Assembly (NCBI RefSeq): GCF_028656955.1
Contig: NZ_JAMDGY010000012.1
Span: 1-59,111, forward strand
DNA: 59,111 nt
From: Pseudomonas fontis
GTDB lineage: Bacteria > Pseudomonadota > Gammaproteobacteria > Pseudomonadales > Pseudomonadaceae
Direction of reading: 5' to 3'
Below, in pieces: positions 1-11,455 of the stretch. Each line of letters starts with the position of its first letter. Position 1 is the stretch's first letter. The translations under genes were made by a program, and so were the position numbers. The notes beneath the pieces were generated by a model that worked only from the letters and a program-made list of their open reading frames with translations, did not search any database and was not told the DNA's origin.

Positions 1-23
1 ATCAGAGACCAAGTGATCGGAGC

Positions 24-330
24 GTGTCGCGATTCTGTGGGAGCCGGCCTTCGGGCGATGGGGCCCTAAAGTCGTGGCCAGTAAATAGCAGGTTTATTGG
101 GGCTGTTTCACAGCCCGTCGCTGGCAAGGCCAGCTCCCACAGGTATTGGCGGTGTCGCGGATTCTGTGGGAGCCGGCCTTGCCGGCGATGGGGCCCTAAA
201 GTCGTGGCCAGCAAATAGCAGGTTTATTGGGGCTGTTTCACAGCCCGTCGCTGGCAAGGCCAGCTCCCACAGGTATTGGCGGTGTCGCGGATTCTGTGGG
301 AGCCGGCCTTGCCGGCGATGTGGCCCTAAG
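24..330. repeat. Tandem ~130-bp repeat containing REP pairs
   Basis: A unit beginning 'gtgtcgcggattctgtggg' starts at 24 (one base shorter), 152 and 282. Copies 1 and 2 are nearly identical over 128-130 bases; the third is cut off after about 49 bases. Each full unit holds two inverted Pseudomonas REP palindromes ('gggagccggccttgccggcg' and the variant 'ctggcaaggccagctccc') about 70 bases apart. An open frame runs through the repeat into the next gene, but this follows from the repeat composition and is not taken as coding. No gene is seen in 1-412. Confidence 0.9.
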
Positions 331-412
331 TCTCGACACAGGTACATGCTCAAAAGCGCAATTCAGGTTTATGATGCCCAACGGCAGAATAATTCCCCAC
401 ACGGAGTGCGTA

Positions 413-1384
413 ATGCAGACCTTGTACCCGCAGATCAAACCTTACGCCCGGCACGATCTCGCCGTGGAAGCACCGCATGTGCTGTATGTCGATGAAAGCG
501 GCTCGCCGCAAGGTCTGCCGGTGGTGTTCATTCACGGTGGCCCCGGTGCCGGCTGCGACGCGCAAAGCCGCTGCTACTTCGACCCCAACCTCTACCGCAT
601 CATCACCTTCGATCAACGCGGCTGCGGGCGTTCCACCCCCCACGCCAGCCTGGAAAACAACTCCACCTGGCACCTGGTCGAGGACATGGAGCGCATCCGT
701 GAACACCTGGGCATCGACAAATGGGTGCTGTTCGGCGGCTCCTGGGGCTCGACCCTGGCCCTGGCCTACGCCCAGACCCACCCCGAGCGTGTACACGGGC
801 TGATCCTGCGCGGCATCTTCCTGTGCCGCCCGCAAGAGATCGACTGGTTCTACCAGGCCGGCGCCAGCCGCCTGTTCCCCGACTACTGGCAGGACTACAT
901 CGCGCCCATCCCGGCCGATGAGCGCGGCAACCTGGTCGAGGCCTTCCACAAGCGCCTCACCGGCAACGACCAGATCGCCCAGATGCACGCCGCCAAAGCC
1001 TGGTCCACCTGGGAAGGCCGCACCGCCACGCTGCGCCCCAACCCGCTGGTGGTCGACCGCTTCTCCGAACCGCAGCGCGCCCTGTCGATTGCCCGCATCG
1101 AATGCCACTACTTCATGAACAACGCCTTCCTCGAGAAGGACCAGTTGATCCGCGACATGGCCAAGATCGCCCACCTGCCCGCCGTCATCGTGCACGGCCG
1201 CTACGACGTGATCTGCCCGCTGGACAACGCCTGGGAACTGCACCAGGCCTGGCCGAACAGTGAACTGAAGGTCATTCGCGACGCCGGCCACGCCGCGTCC
1301 GAACCGGGCATCACCGATGCCCTGGTACGCGCCGCCGACCAGATGGCCCGGCGCCTGCTCGACCTGCCACTGGAAGAAGCATGA
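413..1384 (+). CDS. pip: Proline iminopeptidase
   Basis: An alpha/beta-hydrolase of 323 residues that removes N-terminal proline from peptides in the cytoplasm (peptidase family S33). The oxyanion-hole motif HGGPGAG is near residue 44, the nucleophile elbow GGSWGS near residue 110, and the C-terminal part has HGRYDVICP (acid) and DAGHAASEP (histidine). The ATG at 413 is chosen because GGAG lies at 402-405 and the protein then starts [11 protein letters not shown], as family members do; the longer in-frame reading runs back into REP repeats. The stop overlaps the next start (ATGA), so it is translationally coupled to dtd. Confidence 0.95.
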   Translation: MQTLYPQIKPYARHDLAVEAPHVLYVDESGSPQGLPVVFIHGGPGAGCDAQSRCYFDPNLYRIITFDQRGCGRSTPHASLENNSTWHLVEDMERIREHLGIDKWVLFGGSWGSTLALAYAQTHPERVHGLILRGIFLCRPQEIDWFYQAGASRLFPDYWQDYIAPIPADERGNLVEAFHKRLTGNDQIAQMHAAKAWSTWEGRTATLRPNPLVVDRFSEPQRALSIARIECHYFMNNAFLEKDQLIRDMAKIAHLPAVIVHGRYDVICPLDNAWELHQAWPNSELKVIRDAGHAASEPGITDALVRAADQMARRLLDLPLEEA

Positions 1385-1818
1385 AGGGTCTGCTGCAACG
1401 CGTGCGCGGTGCGCGGGTCGATGTAGCAGGGCAAACCGTCGGCGCGATTGACCAGGGCCTGCTGGTGCTGGTCGCCGTCGAGCCCGGCGACACCCCGGCC
1501 CACGCCGACAAGCTGTTGCACAAGCTGCTCAACTACCGGGTGTTCAGCGACCCCCAGGGCAAGATGAACCTGTCGCTCACCGACATCGGCGGCGGCCTGC
1601 TGCTGGTGTCGCAGTTCACCCTGGCCGCCGACACCCAAAGCGGCCTGCGCCCAAGCTTCTCCAGCGCAGCGCCACCGGCGCTCGGGGCCGAGTTGTTCGA
1701 CTACCTGCTGGCCCAGGCCCAGGCAAAACACCCGACCGTCGCCAGCGGCCAATTTGGTGCAGACATGCAGGTGCATTTGGTCAATGATGGCCCCGTAACA
1801 TTTATGTTACAAATCTGA
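1381..1818 (+). CDS. dtd: D-aminoacyl-tRNA deacylase
   Basis: A protein of 145 residues, the usual length for DTD. It hydrolyses D-amino acids (and glycine) from mischarged tRNA and so keeps D-residues out of protein. The two family signatures are visible: SQFTLAAD near residue 78 and the cross-subunit NDGPVTF near residue 136, which builds the active site of the homodimer with the Gly-cisPro element. It overlaps pip by four bases and probably forms a two-gene transcript with it. Confidence 0.95.
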   Translation: MKGLLQRVRGARVDVAGQTVGAIDQGLLVLVAVEPGDTPAHADKLLHKLLNYRVFSDPQGKMNLSLTDIGGGLLLVSQFTLAADTQSGLRPSFSSAAPPALGAELFDYLLAQAQAKHPTVASGQFGADMQVHLVNDGPVTFMLQI

Positions 1819-2082
1819 GGTCAAAAAACCCCTGTTTGCACGAAAACAAGCTGATTTGTACGATAAATAGTTTGTTCGGCCTGATGCGTTGTAACGCGGC
1901 CTGCTGGATAATCGCGCGCTATGTGGGCCGGCGTTCGTTTGGCCTGTTTCACCCTGACTTGAGTAGTGAACGGAACCGTTTGGGGAATCATTTCGCCCCT
2001 TCGGAGTCCGAACAGTGCTCGCCAACCCGGCATTCGTCGCTGGCCGTTGGTTCTTTGATCTGATTTTCGGCGAGGGTTGCTC
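1819..2082 (+). other. 264-bp leader region upstream of opgG
   Basis: No gene is supported here. The first 60 bases are AT-richer than their surroundings and are the likely promoter region of opgGH. I could not assign a sigma factor with confidence. A purine-rich Shine-Dalgarno 'cgaggg' at 2071-2076 decides the GTG start of opgG. Confidence 0.45.
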
Positions 2083-3807
2083 GTGATTGTAAGTCCCTGT
2101 AATGCACCAAGAATGCCCGCCAGTCGGCTGCGCAAGGCTCTGTTGGCAGGTTCGGCACTGGTGTGCCTGCTCAGCGCCGGCCAGCTCTGGGCGTTCAACC
2201 TTGACGATGTAGCCGCCAAGGCGAAGGATCTTGCCGGGCAGAAGTACGAAGCGCCGAAGAGCAACCTGCCAGCGGTGTTCCGTGACATGAAGTACGCGGA
2301 CTACCAGAAAATCCGCTTCCTGCCGGAAAAAGCCGAATGGGCCAATGACAAGACCCCGTTCAAGCTGTCCTTCTATCACCAGGGCATGCACTTCGACACC
2401 CCGGTGAAAATCAACGAGATCACCGCGACCACCGTCGAGGAGATCAAGTACGACCCGAGCCGCTTCGATTTCGGCGACGTACAGTTCGACCCTAAAGCCA
2501 CCGAGAAGCTCGGCTACGCCGGTTTCCGCGTGCTCTACCCGATCAACAAGGCCGACAAGCAAGACGAGATCATGACCCTGCTGGGCGCGAGCTACTTCCG
2601 CGTCGTCGGCAAGGGCCACGTCTATGGCCTGTCTGCCCGTGGCCTGGCCATCGACACCGCGCTGCCGTCCGGCGAAGAATTCCCGCGCTTCACCGAGTTC
2701 TGGGTCGAGCGCCCAAAGGCCAACGACAAGCACCTGGTGATCTACGCGCTGCTCGACTCGCCGCGTTCCACTGGCGCCTACCGCCTGACCCTGCGTCCGG
2801 GCAGCGACACCATTGTCGACGTCAAGTCGCGGGTGTACCTGCGTGACCACGTCAGCCGCCTGGGCATCGCCCCGCTGACCAGCATGTTCCTGTTCGGTGG
2901 CAACCAGCCGTCCAAGGTGCCGAACTACCGTCCGGCCCTGCACGACTCCGAAGGCCTGTCGATCCACGCCGGCAATGGCGAGTGGCTGTGGCGCCCGCTG
3001 AACAACCCGAAACACCTGGCCGTGAGCAACTTCAGCGTCGAGAACCCGCGTGGTTTCGGCCTGCTGCAGCGCAACCGCGCCTTCAGCTACTACGAAGACC
3101 TCGACGACAACTACCAAAAGCGTCCAAGCACCTGGATCGAGCCTAAAGGCGACTGGGGCAAAGGCACCGTCGACCTGGTCGAGATCCCGACTGCCGACGA
3201 AACCAACGACAACATCGTGGCCTTCTGGAGCCCGGAAAAACTGCCTGAGCCAGGCGTACCGTTCGAGTACGACTATCGCCTGCACTGGACCATCGACGAG
3301 TCGGCCTTCCACTCGCCGGACCTGGGCTGGGTCAAGCAGACCCTGCGCTCCACCGGTGACGTGAAGCAGTCCAACCTGATCCGTCAGCCAGACGGCAGCG
3401 TGGCCTTCCTGATCGATTTCGAAGGCCCGGTCCTGGCCAAGCTGCCAGAAGAAACGGCCGTACGCAGCCAGGTCAGCCTGGGCGACAACGCCGAGCTGGT
3501 TGAGAACAACCTGCGCTACAACCCGGAAATCAAAGGCTGGCGCCTGACCCTGCGGTTCAAGGTCAAAGACCAGAGCAAAGCCGTGGAAATGCGCGCTGCG
3601 CTGGTACGTGACGTACCGGTCGAGCCGGCCAAGCAGGAAAAAACCGAGAAATCGGCTAAACAGGACAAGGCAGCCACCAAGCACGCCAAGCAGGAAAAAC
3701 CTGCCGAGCAGCCTGCCGCCGAAGCGGCACCCACCACCGGGGCACCGGCCACTACCGAACAGGTATTGACCGAGACCTGGAGCTACCAGTTGCCTGCCGA
3801 TGAGTAA
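2083..3807 (+). CDS. opgG: Periplasmic glucan biosynthesis protein OpgG (MdoG)
   Basis: A 574-residue periplasmic protein needed with OpgH to make osmoregulated periplasmic glucans; it is thought to branch or modify the beta-glucan backbone. A signal peptide ends at ...SAGQLWA (about residue 37), followed by [11 protein letters not shown], the start of the mature family. The GTG at 2083 is preferred over a TTG two codons earlier because of spacing to 'cgaggg'. Near the C terminus is a Lys/Ala/Glu-rich segment (about residues 510-558) before the final strand [10 protein letters not shown]. That insert is low complexity and probably flexible. The gene overlaps opgH by eight bases. Confidence 0.95.
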   Translation: MIVSPCNAPRMPASRLRKALLAGSALVCLLSAGQLWAFNLDDVAAKAKDLAGQKYEAPKSNLPAVFRDMKYADYQKIRFLPEKAEWANDKTPFKLSFYHQGMHFDTPVKINEITATTVEEIKYDPSRFDFGDVQFDPKATEKLGYAGFRVLYPINKADKQDEIMTLLGASYFRVVGKGHVYGLSARGLAIDTALPSGEEFPRFTEFWVERPKANDKHLVIYALLDSPRSTGAYRLTLRPGSDTIVDVKSRVYLRDHVSRLGIAPLTSMFLFGGNQPSKVPNYRPALHDSEGLSIHAGNGEWLWRPLNNPKHLAVSNFSVENPRGFGLLQRNRAFSYYEDLDDNYQKRPSTWIEPKGDWGKGTVDLVEIPTADETNDNIVAFWSPEKLPEPGVPFEYDYRLHWTIDESAFHSPDLGWVKQTLRSTGDVKQSNLIRQPDGSVAFLIDFEGPVLAKLPEETAVRSQVSLGDNAELVENNLRYNPEIKGWRLTLRFKVKDQSKAVEMRAALVRDVPVEPAKQEKTEKSAKQDKAATKHAKQEKPAEQPAAEAAPTTGAPATTEQVLTETWSYQLPADE

Positions 3808-6373
3808 CTCTTCAGAACGGCCAGAATCGCTCAGCGAGTACCTGGCCCATCTACCCCTGAGCGATGAGCAGCGCGCGGATCTCGCCAGCTGCACCTCGTT
3901 CAGCGAGTTGCACCAGCGTTTGTCTGCACAACCGCTGGCCGCCGACGCCGAACCCGCCCAGGGTTCGGTCGGCAGCCGGCTGACCCTGGACAGCGCCGCC
4001 GACCTGGAAGAGGCCGAAATGCTCGGCCTCGACGAGGCCGGCCGCGTCTGCCTCAAGGCCACCCCGCCGATCCGGCGTACCCGGGTGATCCCGGAGCCAT
4101 GGCGGACCAACATCCTGGTTCGCGGCTGGCGCCGCCTGACCGGCCGCAAGAACGCGCCGCCACCGGAAAAACGCGAGCTGCCCAAGGCACGCTGGCGCTG
4201 GGTCGGTTCGATGCGCCGCTATATCCTGTTGGCCCTGATGGTCGGTCAGACCATCGTCGCCGGCTGGTACATGAAGGGCATCCTGCCGTACCAGGGCTGG
4301 TCGTTCGTCGACCTCGACGAAGTCCTGCACCAGCCGTTCCTGCAAACCGCGACGCAGGTCTGGCCGTATGCGCTGCAGACCAGCATCCTGATTCTGTTCG
4401 GCATTCTGTTCTGCTGGGTTTCGGCCGGCTTCTGGACCGCCCTGATGGGCTTCCTGGAGCTGCTGACCGGGCGCGACAAGTACAAGATCTCCGGTAGCAG
4501 TGCCGGCAATGAGCCGATTGAAGCCGGTGCGCGCACCGCGATCGTCATGCCGATCTGCAACGAAGACGTGCCACGGGTATTTGCCGGCTTGCGCGCGACC
4601 TTCGAATCGGTGGCCGCCACGGGTGACCTCGACCGTTTCGACTTCTTCGTGCTCAGCGACACCAACGACACCGACATCGCCGTGGCCGAGCAACAGGCCT
4701 GGCTGGAAGTCTGCCGTGAAGCCAAGGGCTTCGGGCGGATCTTCTACCGTCGCCGTCGTCGTCGGGTGAAGCGCAAGAGCGGCAACCTCGACGACTTCTG
4801 CCGTCGCTGGGGCGGCGATTACCGCTACATGGTCGTGCTCGATGCCGACAGCGTGATGAGCGGTGACTGCCTGACCAGCCTGGTGCGCCTGATGGAGGCC
4901 AACCCGGACGCCGGCATCATCCAGACCGCGCCGAGAGCCTCGGGCATGGACACCCTGTATGCGCGCATGCAGCAGTTCGCTACCCGCGTCTACGGCCCGT
5001 TGTTCACTGCCGGCCTGCACTTCTGGCAGTTGGGTGAATCGCACTATTGGGGCCACAACGCGATCATCCGCATGAAGCCGTTCATCGAGCACTGCGCCTT
5101 GGCGCCGTTGCCCGGTAAAGGCGCCTTCGCCGGTGCGATCCTCTCCCACGACTTCGTCGAAGCTGCGCTGATGCGCCGTGCCGGCTGGGGCGTGTGGATT
5201 GCCTATGACCTGCCGGGCAGCTATGAAGAACTGCCGCCGAACCTGCTGGATGAGCTCAAGCGCGACCGGCGCTGGTGCCACGGCAACCTGATGAACTTCC
5301 GCCTGTTCCTGGTCAAAGGCATGCACCCGGTGCACCGCGCGGTGTTCCTCACCGGCGTGATGTCGTACCTGTCGGCGCCGCTGTGGTTCTTCTTCCTGGT
5401 GCTGTCGACGGCCTTGCTGGCGACCAACACGCTGATGGAGCCGCAGTACTTCCTCGAACCGCGTCAGCTCTACCCGCTGTGGCCACAATGGCACCCGGAG
5501 AAGGCCATCGCGCTGTTCTCCACGACCATCGTGCTGCTGTTCCTGCCTAAACTGCTCAGCATCATCCTGATCTGGGCCAAGGGCGCGAAAGAGTTTGGCG
5601 GGCGTTTCAAGGTGACCCTGTCGATGCTGCTGGAGATGCTTTTCTCCATGCTGCTGGCGCCGGTGCGGATGATCTTCCACACCCGTTTCGTGCTGGCCGC
5701 GTTCCTCGGCTGGGCGGCGACCTGGAACTCGCCACAACGTGACGACGACTCCACGCCGTGGAGTGAAGCGGTACGTCGCCATGGTCCGCAAACCCTGTTG
5801 GGCTTGTGCTGGGCGCTGCTGGTGGCGTGGTTGAACCCAAGCTTCCTGTGGTGGCTGGTGCCGATCGTGGGTTCGCTGATGTTGTCGATCCCGGTGTCGG
5901 TGATTTCCAGCCGCACCAACCTCGGCCTGCGTGCCAAGGATGACAGCCTGTTCCTGATTCCTGAGGAATACGCGACGCCCAAGGAGCTGCTGGCAACCGA
6001 TCAGTACACCCACGAGTTCCGCTGGCATGCACTGCACGACGGTTTCGTGCGGGCCGTGGTTGATCCGCAGCAGAACGCCCTGGCGTGTGCCCTGGCGACA
6101 GCGCGTCACGGCGTGGCTGCACCGATCGAGGCACTGCGTGCCGAGCGTATCGCCAAGGCGCTGGAAGTCGGGCCGCAGGGCCTGGATGGCAACACGCGCC
6201 TGGCGTTGCTGAGCGATCCGGTTGCCCTGAGCCGCCTGCATGGCAAGATCTGGGCTGAGCAGAATGTCGCGTGGCTGGAGGTCTGGCGTCAGTCGAAAGC
6301 CAACGACCCGCATGCGCCACTGTTGCCGCTGCACCCGGAGCATGAGGCACAGCCTTTGATGGCTGGCGCCTGA
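3800..6373 (+). CDS. opgH: Glucan biosynthesis glucosyltransferase OpgH (MdoH)
   Basis: An 857-residue inner-membrane family-2 glycosyltransferase that polymerises glucose from UDP-glucose and passes the chain to the periplasm. The N-terminal cytoplasmic part is followed by two membrane segments (about residues 140-215), then a cytoplasmic catalytic domain with [12 protein letters not shown] (metal-binding DxD) and [10 protein letters not shown] (acceptor R/QxxRW motif, about residue 490). Several more membrane helices follow. The start lies inside the end of opgG, typical of this pair, so the two are made together. Confidence 0.96.
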   Translation: MSNSSERPESLSEYLAHLPLSDEQRADLASCTSFSELHQRLSAQPLAADAEPAQGSVGSRLTLDSAADLEEAEMLGLDEAGRVCLKATPPIRRTRVIPEPWRTNILVRGWRRLTGRKNAPPPEKRELPKARWRWVGSMRRYILLALMVGQTIVAGWYMKGILPYQGWSFVDLDEVLHQPFLQTATQVWPYALQTSILILFGILFCWVSAGFWTALMGFLELLTGRDKYKISGSSAGNEPIEAGARTAIVMPICNEDVPRVFAGLRATFESVAATGDLDRFDFFVLSDTNDTDIAVAEQQAWLEVCREAKGFGRIFYRRRRRRVKRKSGNLDDFCRRWGGDYRYMVVLDADSVMSGDCLTSLVRLMEANPDAGIIQTAPRASGMDTLYARMQQFATRVYGPLFTAGLHFWQLGESHYWGHNAIIRMKPFIEHCALAPLPGKGAFAGAILSHDFVEAALMRRAGWGVWIAYDLPGSYEELPPNLLDELKRDRRWCHGNLMNFRLFLVKGMHPVHRAVFLTGVMSYLSAPLWFFFLVLSTALLATNTLMEPQYFLEPRQLYPLWPQWHPEKAIALFSTTIVLLFLPKLLSIILIWAKGAKEFGGRFKVTLSMLLEMLFSMLLAPVRMIFHTRFVLAAFLGWAATWNSPQRDDDSTPWSEAVRRHGPQTLLGLCWALLVAWLNPSFLWWLVPIVGSLMLSIPVSVISSRTNLGLRAKDDSLFLIPEEYATPKELLATDQYTHEFRWHALHDGFVRAVVDPQQNALACALATARHGVAAPIEALRAERIAKALEVGPQGLDGNTRLALLSDPVALSRLHGKIWAEQNVAWLEVWRQSKANDPHAPLLPLHPEHEAQPLMAGA

Positions 6374-6394
6374 TCTTCAGATCGCGGTGAAACA

Positions 6395-6467
6395 ATCGCC
6401 GGCAATGCCGGCTCCCACAAAGGTCTTGTGTACAACAGACCCTGTGGGAGCCGGCCTTGCCGGCGAT
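6395..6467. repeat. REP pair (inverted) downstream of opgH
   Basis: Two REP palindromes in opposite orientation ('tcgccggcaatgccggctccc' side and 'gggagccggccttgccggcga' side) separated by about 22 bases, directly after the opgH stop. They can fold as a long hairpin and may protect the 3' end of the opgGH mRNA. Confidence 0.9.
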
Positions 6468-6620
6468 GCCGTTTCTGCTGCGAATTAAGTAACAAAGTCG
6501 TCACGGACTCTAGGGTCCACGCCCTTCATGCGTTAGCATCCCTCCCCGAATACAGTGCAGGTCCTACAGGCCTTTCGCACAACAATAAAATTCGAAGCTT
6601 ATTTGCTAGGGGACTTGGTG

Positions 6621-7421
6621 ATGATGAAGAAGTACCTGTCGATGCTGATGGTCGGCGTTGCTGCACTGGCCAGCGTGGCCACTGCCCAGGCTGGCGCCAT
6701 TGATGACGCGGTCAAGCGTGGCACCTTGCGGGTAGGCATGGACCCTACCTACATGCCGTTCCAGATGACCAACAAGCGCGGCGAAATCATCGGCTTCGAA
6801 GTCGATCTCCTCAAGGCCATGGCCAAGTCCATGGGCGTCAAGCTGGAGACGGTCTCCACCGCTTACGACGGCATCATCCCGGCCCTGCTCACCGACAAGT
6901 TCGACATGATCGGCTCCGGCATGACCCTGACCCAGGAACGCAACCTGCGCCTGAACTTCAGCGAACCCTTCATCGTGGTCGGCCAGACCCTGCTGATCCG
7001 CAAGGAGCTGGCAGACAAGGTCAAGTCCTACAAAGACCTCAACAGCGCTGAGTACAGCATCACCTCCAAGCTCGGCACCACCGGCGAGATGGTCGCCAAG
7101 AAGCTGATCAGCAAAGCCAAGTACCACGGCTACGACAACGAGCAGGAAGCGGTGATGGACGTGGTCAACGGCAAGGCCGACGCCTTCGTCTACGACGCCC
7201 CGTACAACGTGGTGGCGGTGAACAAGGCCGGCGCCGGCAAGCTGCTGTTCCTCGAGGAACCCTTCACCTACGAGCCACTGGCGTTCGGCCTGAAGAAGGG
7301 CGACTACGACAGCATCAACTTCATCAACAACTTCCTGCACCAGATCAAGCACGACGGCACCTACGATCGCATCCACGACAAGTGGTTCAAGAAGACCGAC
7401 TGGTTGAAGGAAATGGAATAA
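6621..7421 (+). CDS. Amino-acid ABC transporter substrate-binding protein
   Basis: A 266-residue periplasmic binding protein of family 3 (SBP_bac_3). Its signal peptide MMKKYLSMLMVGVAALASVATAQA is followed by the mature domain (RGTLRVGMDPTYMPFQ, then IGFEVDLLKAMAKSMGV). The ATG at 6621 is chosen because 'aggggac' at 6608-6614 is well spaced and gives a clean signal peptide; a GTG at 6618 is possible. It should deliver a polar amino acid to the permease and ATPase that follow. The exact ligand cannot be read from the sequence. Confidence 0.92.
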   Translation: MMKKYLSMLMVGVAALASVATAQAGAIDDAVKRGTLRVGMDPTYMPFQMTNKRGEIIGFEVDLLKAMAKSMGVKLETVSTAYDGIIPALLTDKFDMIGSGMTLTQERNLRLNFSEPFIVVGQTLLIRKELADKVKSYKDLNSAEYSITSKLGTTGEMVAKKLISKAKYHGYDNEQEAVMDVVNGKADAFVYDAPYNVVAVNKAGAGKLLFLEEPFTYEPLAFGLKKGDYDSINFINNFLHQIKHDGTYDRIHDKWFKKTDWLKEME

Positions 7422-7501
7422 GGCCCTCGGCACCACGCCAGGCTTGAAACCTGACGCGCAGGCTGGCCCTGCGCGTTCGCTTTTACGGAAGTCCCCCCAA
7501 C

Positions 7502-8464
7502 GTGATCAAACACAAGAAAGCCCTATGGCCCTGGCACGGGCTGACTGCCCTGGTGCTGGTCGGCCTGGCGATAAGCCTGTATTTCGCCACCTCGATGATC
7601 GACTACGAGTGGCGCTGGAACCGGGTGCCGCAATATTTCGCCTACCAGGCTGAAGAGCCGCAGCGTGCGGCCGCCTACGGCACAGTCGAAAGCGTCGTCG
7701 AGCAAGGCGACATGGCCCGCGTCACCCTGCGTGACGAGGCCGGTGATGAGCAGGTGCTGAACGTCGAGCGCAGCAGCCTGCACCTGTCCAAGGGTGACGA
7801 TGTCGCCGAAGGCGACCAGGTCGGCGTGACCCACCATTGGGCTGCCGGGCCGCTGGCCTGGGGCTTGTGGACGACGATCTGGATCTCGGTTGCCTCGGGG
7901 GTGCTGGGCCTGCTGATCGGCCTGTTCGCCGGCCTGTGCCGGTTGTCGAGCAACCCGACCCTGCGTGACCTGTCCACGGTCTACGTCGAGCTGGTGCGCG
8001 GTACGCCGCTGCTGGTGCAGATCTTCATCTTCTACTTCTTCATCGGCACCGTGCTCAACCTGTCGCGTGAATTCGCCGGGGTTGCGGCGCTGGCGTTGTT
8101 CACCGGCGCCTACGTGGCCGAGATCGTGCGCGCCGGGGTGCAATCGATTGCCAAGGGCCAAGGCGAGGCGGCGCGTTCGCTGGGCCTGAGCGCTGGCCAG
8201 TCGATGCGCCACGTGGTCTTGCCGCAGGCGTTCAAGCGCGTGCTGCCGCCGCTGGCCGGGCAGTTCATCAGCCTGGTCAAGGACACCTCGCTGGTTTCGG
8301 TGATTGCCATTACCGAGCTGACCAAGAGTGGCCGCGAGGCGATCACCACGTCGTTCTCGACCTTTGAAATCTGGTTCTGCGTTGCCGGGTTGTACCTGGT
8401 GATCAACCTGCCGCTGTCGCATTTCGCCAGCCGGCTTGAGCGGAGGCTTGCGCAAAGTGATTGA
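7502..8464 (+). CDS. Amino-acid ABC transporter permease
   Basis: A 320-residue membrane protein of the HisM/GlnP type. The first membrane helix (about residues 12-30) is followed by an unusual hydrophilic stretch of about 80 residues ([13 protein letters not shown] to HHWAAGP) before the standard permease core. The core carries the [22 protein letters not shown] coupling loop, which contacts the ATPase. GTG start at 7502. The stop overlaps the next gene by eight bases. With only one permease gene, the channel would be a homodimer. The extra periplasmic segment is a lineage trait also recalled from P. putida relatives. Confidence 0.92.
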   Translation: MIKHKKALWPWHGLTALVLVGLAISLYFATSMIDYEWRWNRVPQYFAYQAEEPQRAAAYGTVESVVEQGDMARVTLRDEAGDEQVLNVERSSLHLSKGDDVAEGDQVGVTHHWAAGPLAWGLWTTIWISVASGVLGLLIGLFAGLCRLSSNPTLRDLSTVYVELVRGTPLLVQIFIFYFFIGTVLNLSREFAGVAALALFTGAYVAEIVRAGVQSIAKGQGEAARSLGLSAGQSMRHVVLPQAFKRVLPPLAGQFISLVKDTSLVSVIAITELTKSGREAITTSFSTFEIWFCVAGLYLVINLPLSHFASRLERRLAQSD

Positions 8465-9191
8465 AGTCCGTGATCTGGTAAAAGTCTTCGACACCCGTGG
8501 CCAGGTGGTACGGGCGGTGGATAACGTCAGCACCAACGTGGCCAAGGGTGAAGTGTTGGTGGTGCTCGGGCCTTCGGGCTCGGGCAAGTCGACCTTCCTG
8601 CGCTGCCTGAACGGCCTGGAGTCGTTCGATGAAGGCACCGTGGCGATCAATGGCTTGCAACTGGCCGACCCGAAGACCGATGTGAACGCCTACCGGCGTG
8701 AAGTCGGCATGGTGTTCCAGCATTTCAACCTGTTCCCGCACATGACCGTGCTGGAGAACCTGTGCCTGGCGCAGAAGGTCGTGCGCAAGCGTGGCAAGGC
8801 CGAGCGTGAAGCCAAGGCTCGGGCGTTGCTGGAGAAGGTCGGTATTGCGCAGAAGGCCAACGAGTACCCGTCGCGCTTGTCCGGTGGGCAGCAGCAGCGC
8901 GTGGCGATTGCCCGGGCGCTGGCAATGGACCCGAAGGTGATGCTGTTCGATGAGCCGACGTCGGCGCTGGACCCGGAGATGGTCGGCGAGGTGCTCGACG
9001 TGATGAAGACCCTGGCGAAGGAAGGCATGACCATGGTCTGCGTGACCCACGAGATGGGCTTTGCTCGTGAGGTGGCGCACCGGGTGTTGTTCTTCGACCA
9101 TGGCAAGTTGCTGGAAGACTCGCCACCGCAGGCGTTCTTTACCTCGCCGAAGGACCCGCGTGCGCAGGCGTTCCTGCGCCAGGTGCTCTGA
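8457..9191 (+). CDS. Amino-acid ABC transporter ATP-binding protein
   Basis: A 244-residue ATPase of the GlnQ/HisP type. Walker [10 protein letters not shown], signature [15 protein letters not shown], Walker [13 protein letters not shown] and the switch [13 protein letters not shown] are all intact. GTG start at 8457, spaced ten bases from 'cggagg' at 8441-8446 inside the permease end; the TTG at 8436 would add seven non-family residues. It completes the importer operon (binding protein, permease, ATPase). Confidence 0.94.
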   Translation: MIEVRDLVKVFDTRGQVVRAVDNVSTNVAKGEVLVVLGPSGSGKSTFLRCLNGLESFDEGTVAINGLQLADPKTDVNAYRREVGMVFQHFNLFPHMTVLENLCLAQKVVRKRGKAEREAKARALLEKVGIAQKANEYPSRLSGGQQQRVAIARALAMDPKVMLFDEPTSALDPEMVGEVLDVMKTLAKEGMTMVCVTHEMGFAREVAHRVLFFDHGKLLEDSPPQAFFTSPKDPRAQAFLRQVL

Positions 9192-9194
9192 CGC

Positions 9195-9267
9195 CATCGC
9201 CGGCAACGCCGGCTCCCACGGGAATAGCGTCACCTCAAACCCTGTGGGAGCCGGCCTTGCCGGCGAT
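9195..9267. repeat. REP pair (inverted) between ABC operon and chemoreceptor
   Basis: Two opposed REP units ('atcgccggcaacgccggctccc' and 'gggagccggccttgccggcgat') fill the space between two convergent genes, where they could act on the 3' ends of both transcripts. Confidence 0.9.
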
Positions 9268-9273
9268 AGGGCC

Positions 9274-11220
9274 CTACAGGCTGAACCGCCCCACCAGCGT
9301 CTGCAACTGCCCCCCCAACCGCGCCAACTCCACGCTGGACGCCGCCGTCTGATTGCTCGCCGTCGCCGTCTGGTCCGAGATGTCGCGCACATTCATCACA
9401 TTGCGGTTGATCTCCTCCGCCACCGAACTCTGCTCTTCACTCGCCGTGGCAATCTGCTGGTTCATGGCCTGGATCGCCGACACCGTCTCCGTGATCTGCC
9501 CCAGCGCCACCCCGGCCTGCCGGCTCAGGTCAACGCTGTCGGTGCTCAACAGCTGGCTGCTCTCCAGCAACTTCACCACCTGCGCCGTGCCGCCATGCAA
9601 GCTGCTGATCAGTTCCTCGATTTCCTCGGTGGACTGCTGGGTACGCTGGGCCAGCCCGCGCACCTCATCGGCCACCACGGCAAAGCCGCGCCCGGCTTCC
9701 CCAGCCCGCGCCGCCTCGATGGCGGCATTCAGCGCGAGCAGGTTGGTCTGCTCTGATACCGACTTGATCACGTCGAGAATGCTGCCGATGCGCCCGCTCT
9801 CCTGGGCTAGTTGATGCATCGCCTGCATCGAGCTTTGCACCTGCCCGGACAACTGCTCGATCTGCATGATCGCCGCCGTCACCACCTGGTCCCCTTCACG
9901 CGCCTGGGTGTCTGCGGTGGTGGCCGCCTCCGAGGCCAGCTCGGCATTGCGTGCCACTTCCAGCACGGTCGCGGCCATCTGGTTCATCGCCGTGGCCACC
10001 TGGTCGGTTTCATCCCTTTGGTTGCTGAGCACGGTCTGGGTCTGCTCGGCCACCGCCGACAGCTGGCCGACTGCGCTATTGAGTTGCGTGGCGCCCTGGC
10101 CGATGCCGCCAATCAGCTCGCGCAAGCTCAAGGTCATCTCGCGCATGCTCTGCTGCAGCTCACCCAGCTCGTCGCGCCGCGTCACCTTGAACTCGCTGCG
10201 CAGGTCGCCCTGGGCGATGCTGCGGGCCATGTCCAGGGTCTCCTTGAGCGGCACGGTGATCTGCCGGGTGATCAGCCAGGCCGCTAACATGCCGATCACC
10301 AGCGCCAGCACCGCGAGGCTGGCAATCAGCGAACGCGCCGCCTGGGCCTGGCGATCACGTTTTTCGATCTGGTGATCATTGAGGGTGCGGCTGGTGTCGC
10401 GCAGCTGGTTGCCGATCAGCTCAAGTGCGTCCTGTTGCTGCTCCACGTCGATGGCGCTGTTGCGGTACTGCTCCAGGCGCTCGCGGTAGTCTTTCAGGGT
10501 ATCGATTATGGCCAGTTGCTCGGCTTTGTGCGTAGTGCCCAGGCTCAGGGCCAGCGGCTTGAGCGTCAGCTCGGCGGCGGCCAGCGAGGGCGTGCCGACG
10601 CGCTGGTAGTCGTCCAAAGGGGTATAGGTGTAGGCGGGCGTTTCCACCTGCTGGGTGGCCACATCGACGTAGTGGTCCAGCGATGACATCAAGCCCAGTG
10701 CGCGGCTTTGCTGCTCGCTATTGAGGCCGTCGTCGGTGCTGCGCACCATGCTCGCTTCCAGGGTCTCCAGGGCGGTGCCGAAGCGCTTGTGCTCGTCGCG
10801 CAAGGTGCCCAGGCGTTGCTTGCGCAGCGCCATGGCCTGCTGCAAGCGCTCGAAGCCGCTGGTGAACAGGCCCACCTTCTGCCGATTGCTATCGATGACC
10901 TCAAGGTCGGCGGCCACCTTGAAGTTCTGCTGCATCGTTTGCAGCAGCGCGTCCAGGCGGGCCAGCGCCCGTTGCGCGTCATTGCGGCTTTCATCGTCGC
11001 CCAGCACCCGGTAGGTGATGCGCTCGGCGCGCAGTTCGTTGGCGATTTCGTTGAGCAGGGCGATATCCGAGAGCCGCTCGGAACTGATGATCGAGTCGTT
11101 CAGCGCACGCCAGCCACCCAGCGTGCTGGCCAGGGTGAGCAGCAGCACGATGGCGAAGCCGAGGGTAAGTTTGAGCCTGACACTGATATTGCCAAGCATG
11201 CGCGACAAGGGTCCGAACAC
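9274..11220 (-). CDS. Methyl-accepting chemotaxis protein (McpS/HBM-like)
   Basis: A 648-residue chemoreceptor. Membrane helix 1 is at about residues 18-38, a mostly alpha-helical periplasmic domain of about 255 residues follows, then membrane helix 2 ([22 protein letters not shown]), a HAMP domain and the signalling hairpin ([20 protein letters not shown]). The long helical sensor suggests the helical bimodular (HBM) fold, by inference. GTG start at 11220, set by 'taggag' seven bases upstream; an internal ATG seven codons later is the alternative. Its tip and C terminus closely match the next receptor, so they are paralogues. Ligand unknown. Confidence 0.9.
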   Translation of the reverse strand: MFGPLSRMLGNISVRLKLTLGFAIVLLLTLASTLGGWRALNDSIISSERLSDIALLNEIANELRAERITYRVLGDDESRNDAQRALARLDALLQTMQQNFKVAADLEVIDSNRQKVGLFTSGFERLQQAMALRKQRLGTLRDEHKRFGTALETLEASMVRSTDDGLNSEQQSRALGLMSSLDHYVDVATQQVETPAYTYTPLDDYQRVGTPSLAAAELTLKPLALSLGTTHKAEQLAIIDTLKDYRERLEQYRNSAIDVEQQQDALELIGNQLRDTSRTLNDHQIEKRDRQAQAARSLIASLAVLALVIGMLAAWLITRQITVPLKETLDMARSIAQGDLRSEFKVTRRDELGELQQSMREMTLSLRELIGGIGQGATQLNSAVGQLSAVAEQTQTVLSNQRDETDQVATAMNQMAATVLEVARNAELASEAATTADTQAREGDQVVTAAIMQIEQLSGQVQSSMQAMHQLAQESGRIGSILDVIKSVSEQTNLLALNAAIEAARAGEAGRGFAVVADEVRGLAQRTQQSTEEIEELISSLHGGTAQVVKLLESSQLLSTDSVDLSRQAGVALGQITETVSAIQAMNQQIATASEEQSSVAEEINRNVMNVRDISDQTATASNQTAASSVELARLGGQLQTLVGRFSL

Positions 11221-11455
11221 GGCGGTTCTCCTACGGGGTGAGGACTGTAGCGCCAGGACGATACCCGGCGCGCCATGAGTCCCATCGGCCGCAGCGTGCA
11301 AAGCTGGACCTCTAACTGTCGTAGGAAAAGTCAGTCGAAATTGCGGGAAAAATCGTTGAAATTGCTTAGATCTGACAGAAGCCGCTGACCTCAAATTCGC
11401 TATTGCAGCGTGAGGCCAGCGGTGTCGCGGTGCGTGGGTTAAACGCGCTGTTTGC
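11221..11455 (-). promoter_or_regulatory. Intergenic region between the two chemoreceptor genes
   Basis: 235 bases with an AT-richer core (about 11300-11400) upstream of the minus-strand receptor gene at 11220, so presumably its own promoter. A short repeat 'gaaattgc' occurs twice (around 11337 and 11364). No hairpin followed by a T-run was seen that would end the upstream gene. Confidence 0.35.

Noticed and set aside
24..330. Possible CRISPR array
   Set aside because: Repeat units are about 130 bp, contain REP palindromes, have no short unique spacers and no cas genes nearby.
227..412. Longer N terminus for proline iminopeptidase
   Set aside because: The extension is translated from REP repeats, has no family similarity, and a ribosome site precedes the ATG at 413.
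3851..6343. Long open frame (about 830 codons) on the minus strand opposite opgH
   Set aside because: It is antisense to a complete, well-conserved gene, has His/Arg/Gln-rich composition typical of shadow frames in high-G+C DNA, and lacks a ribosome site.
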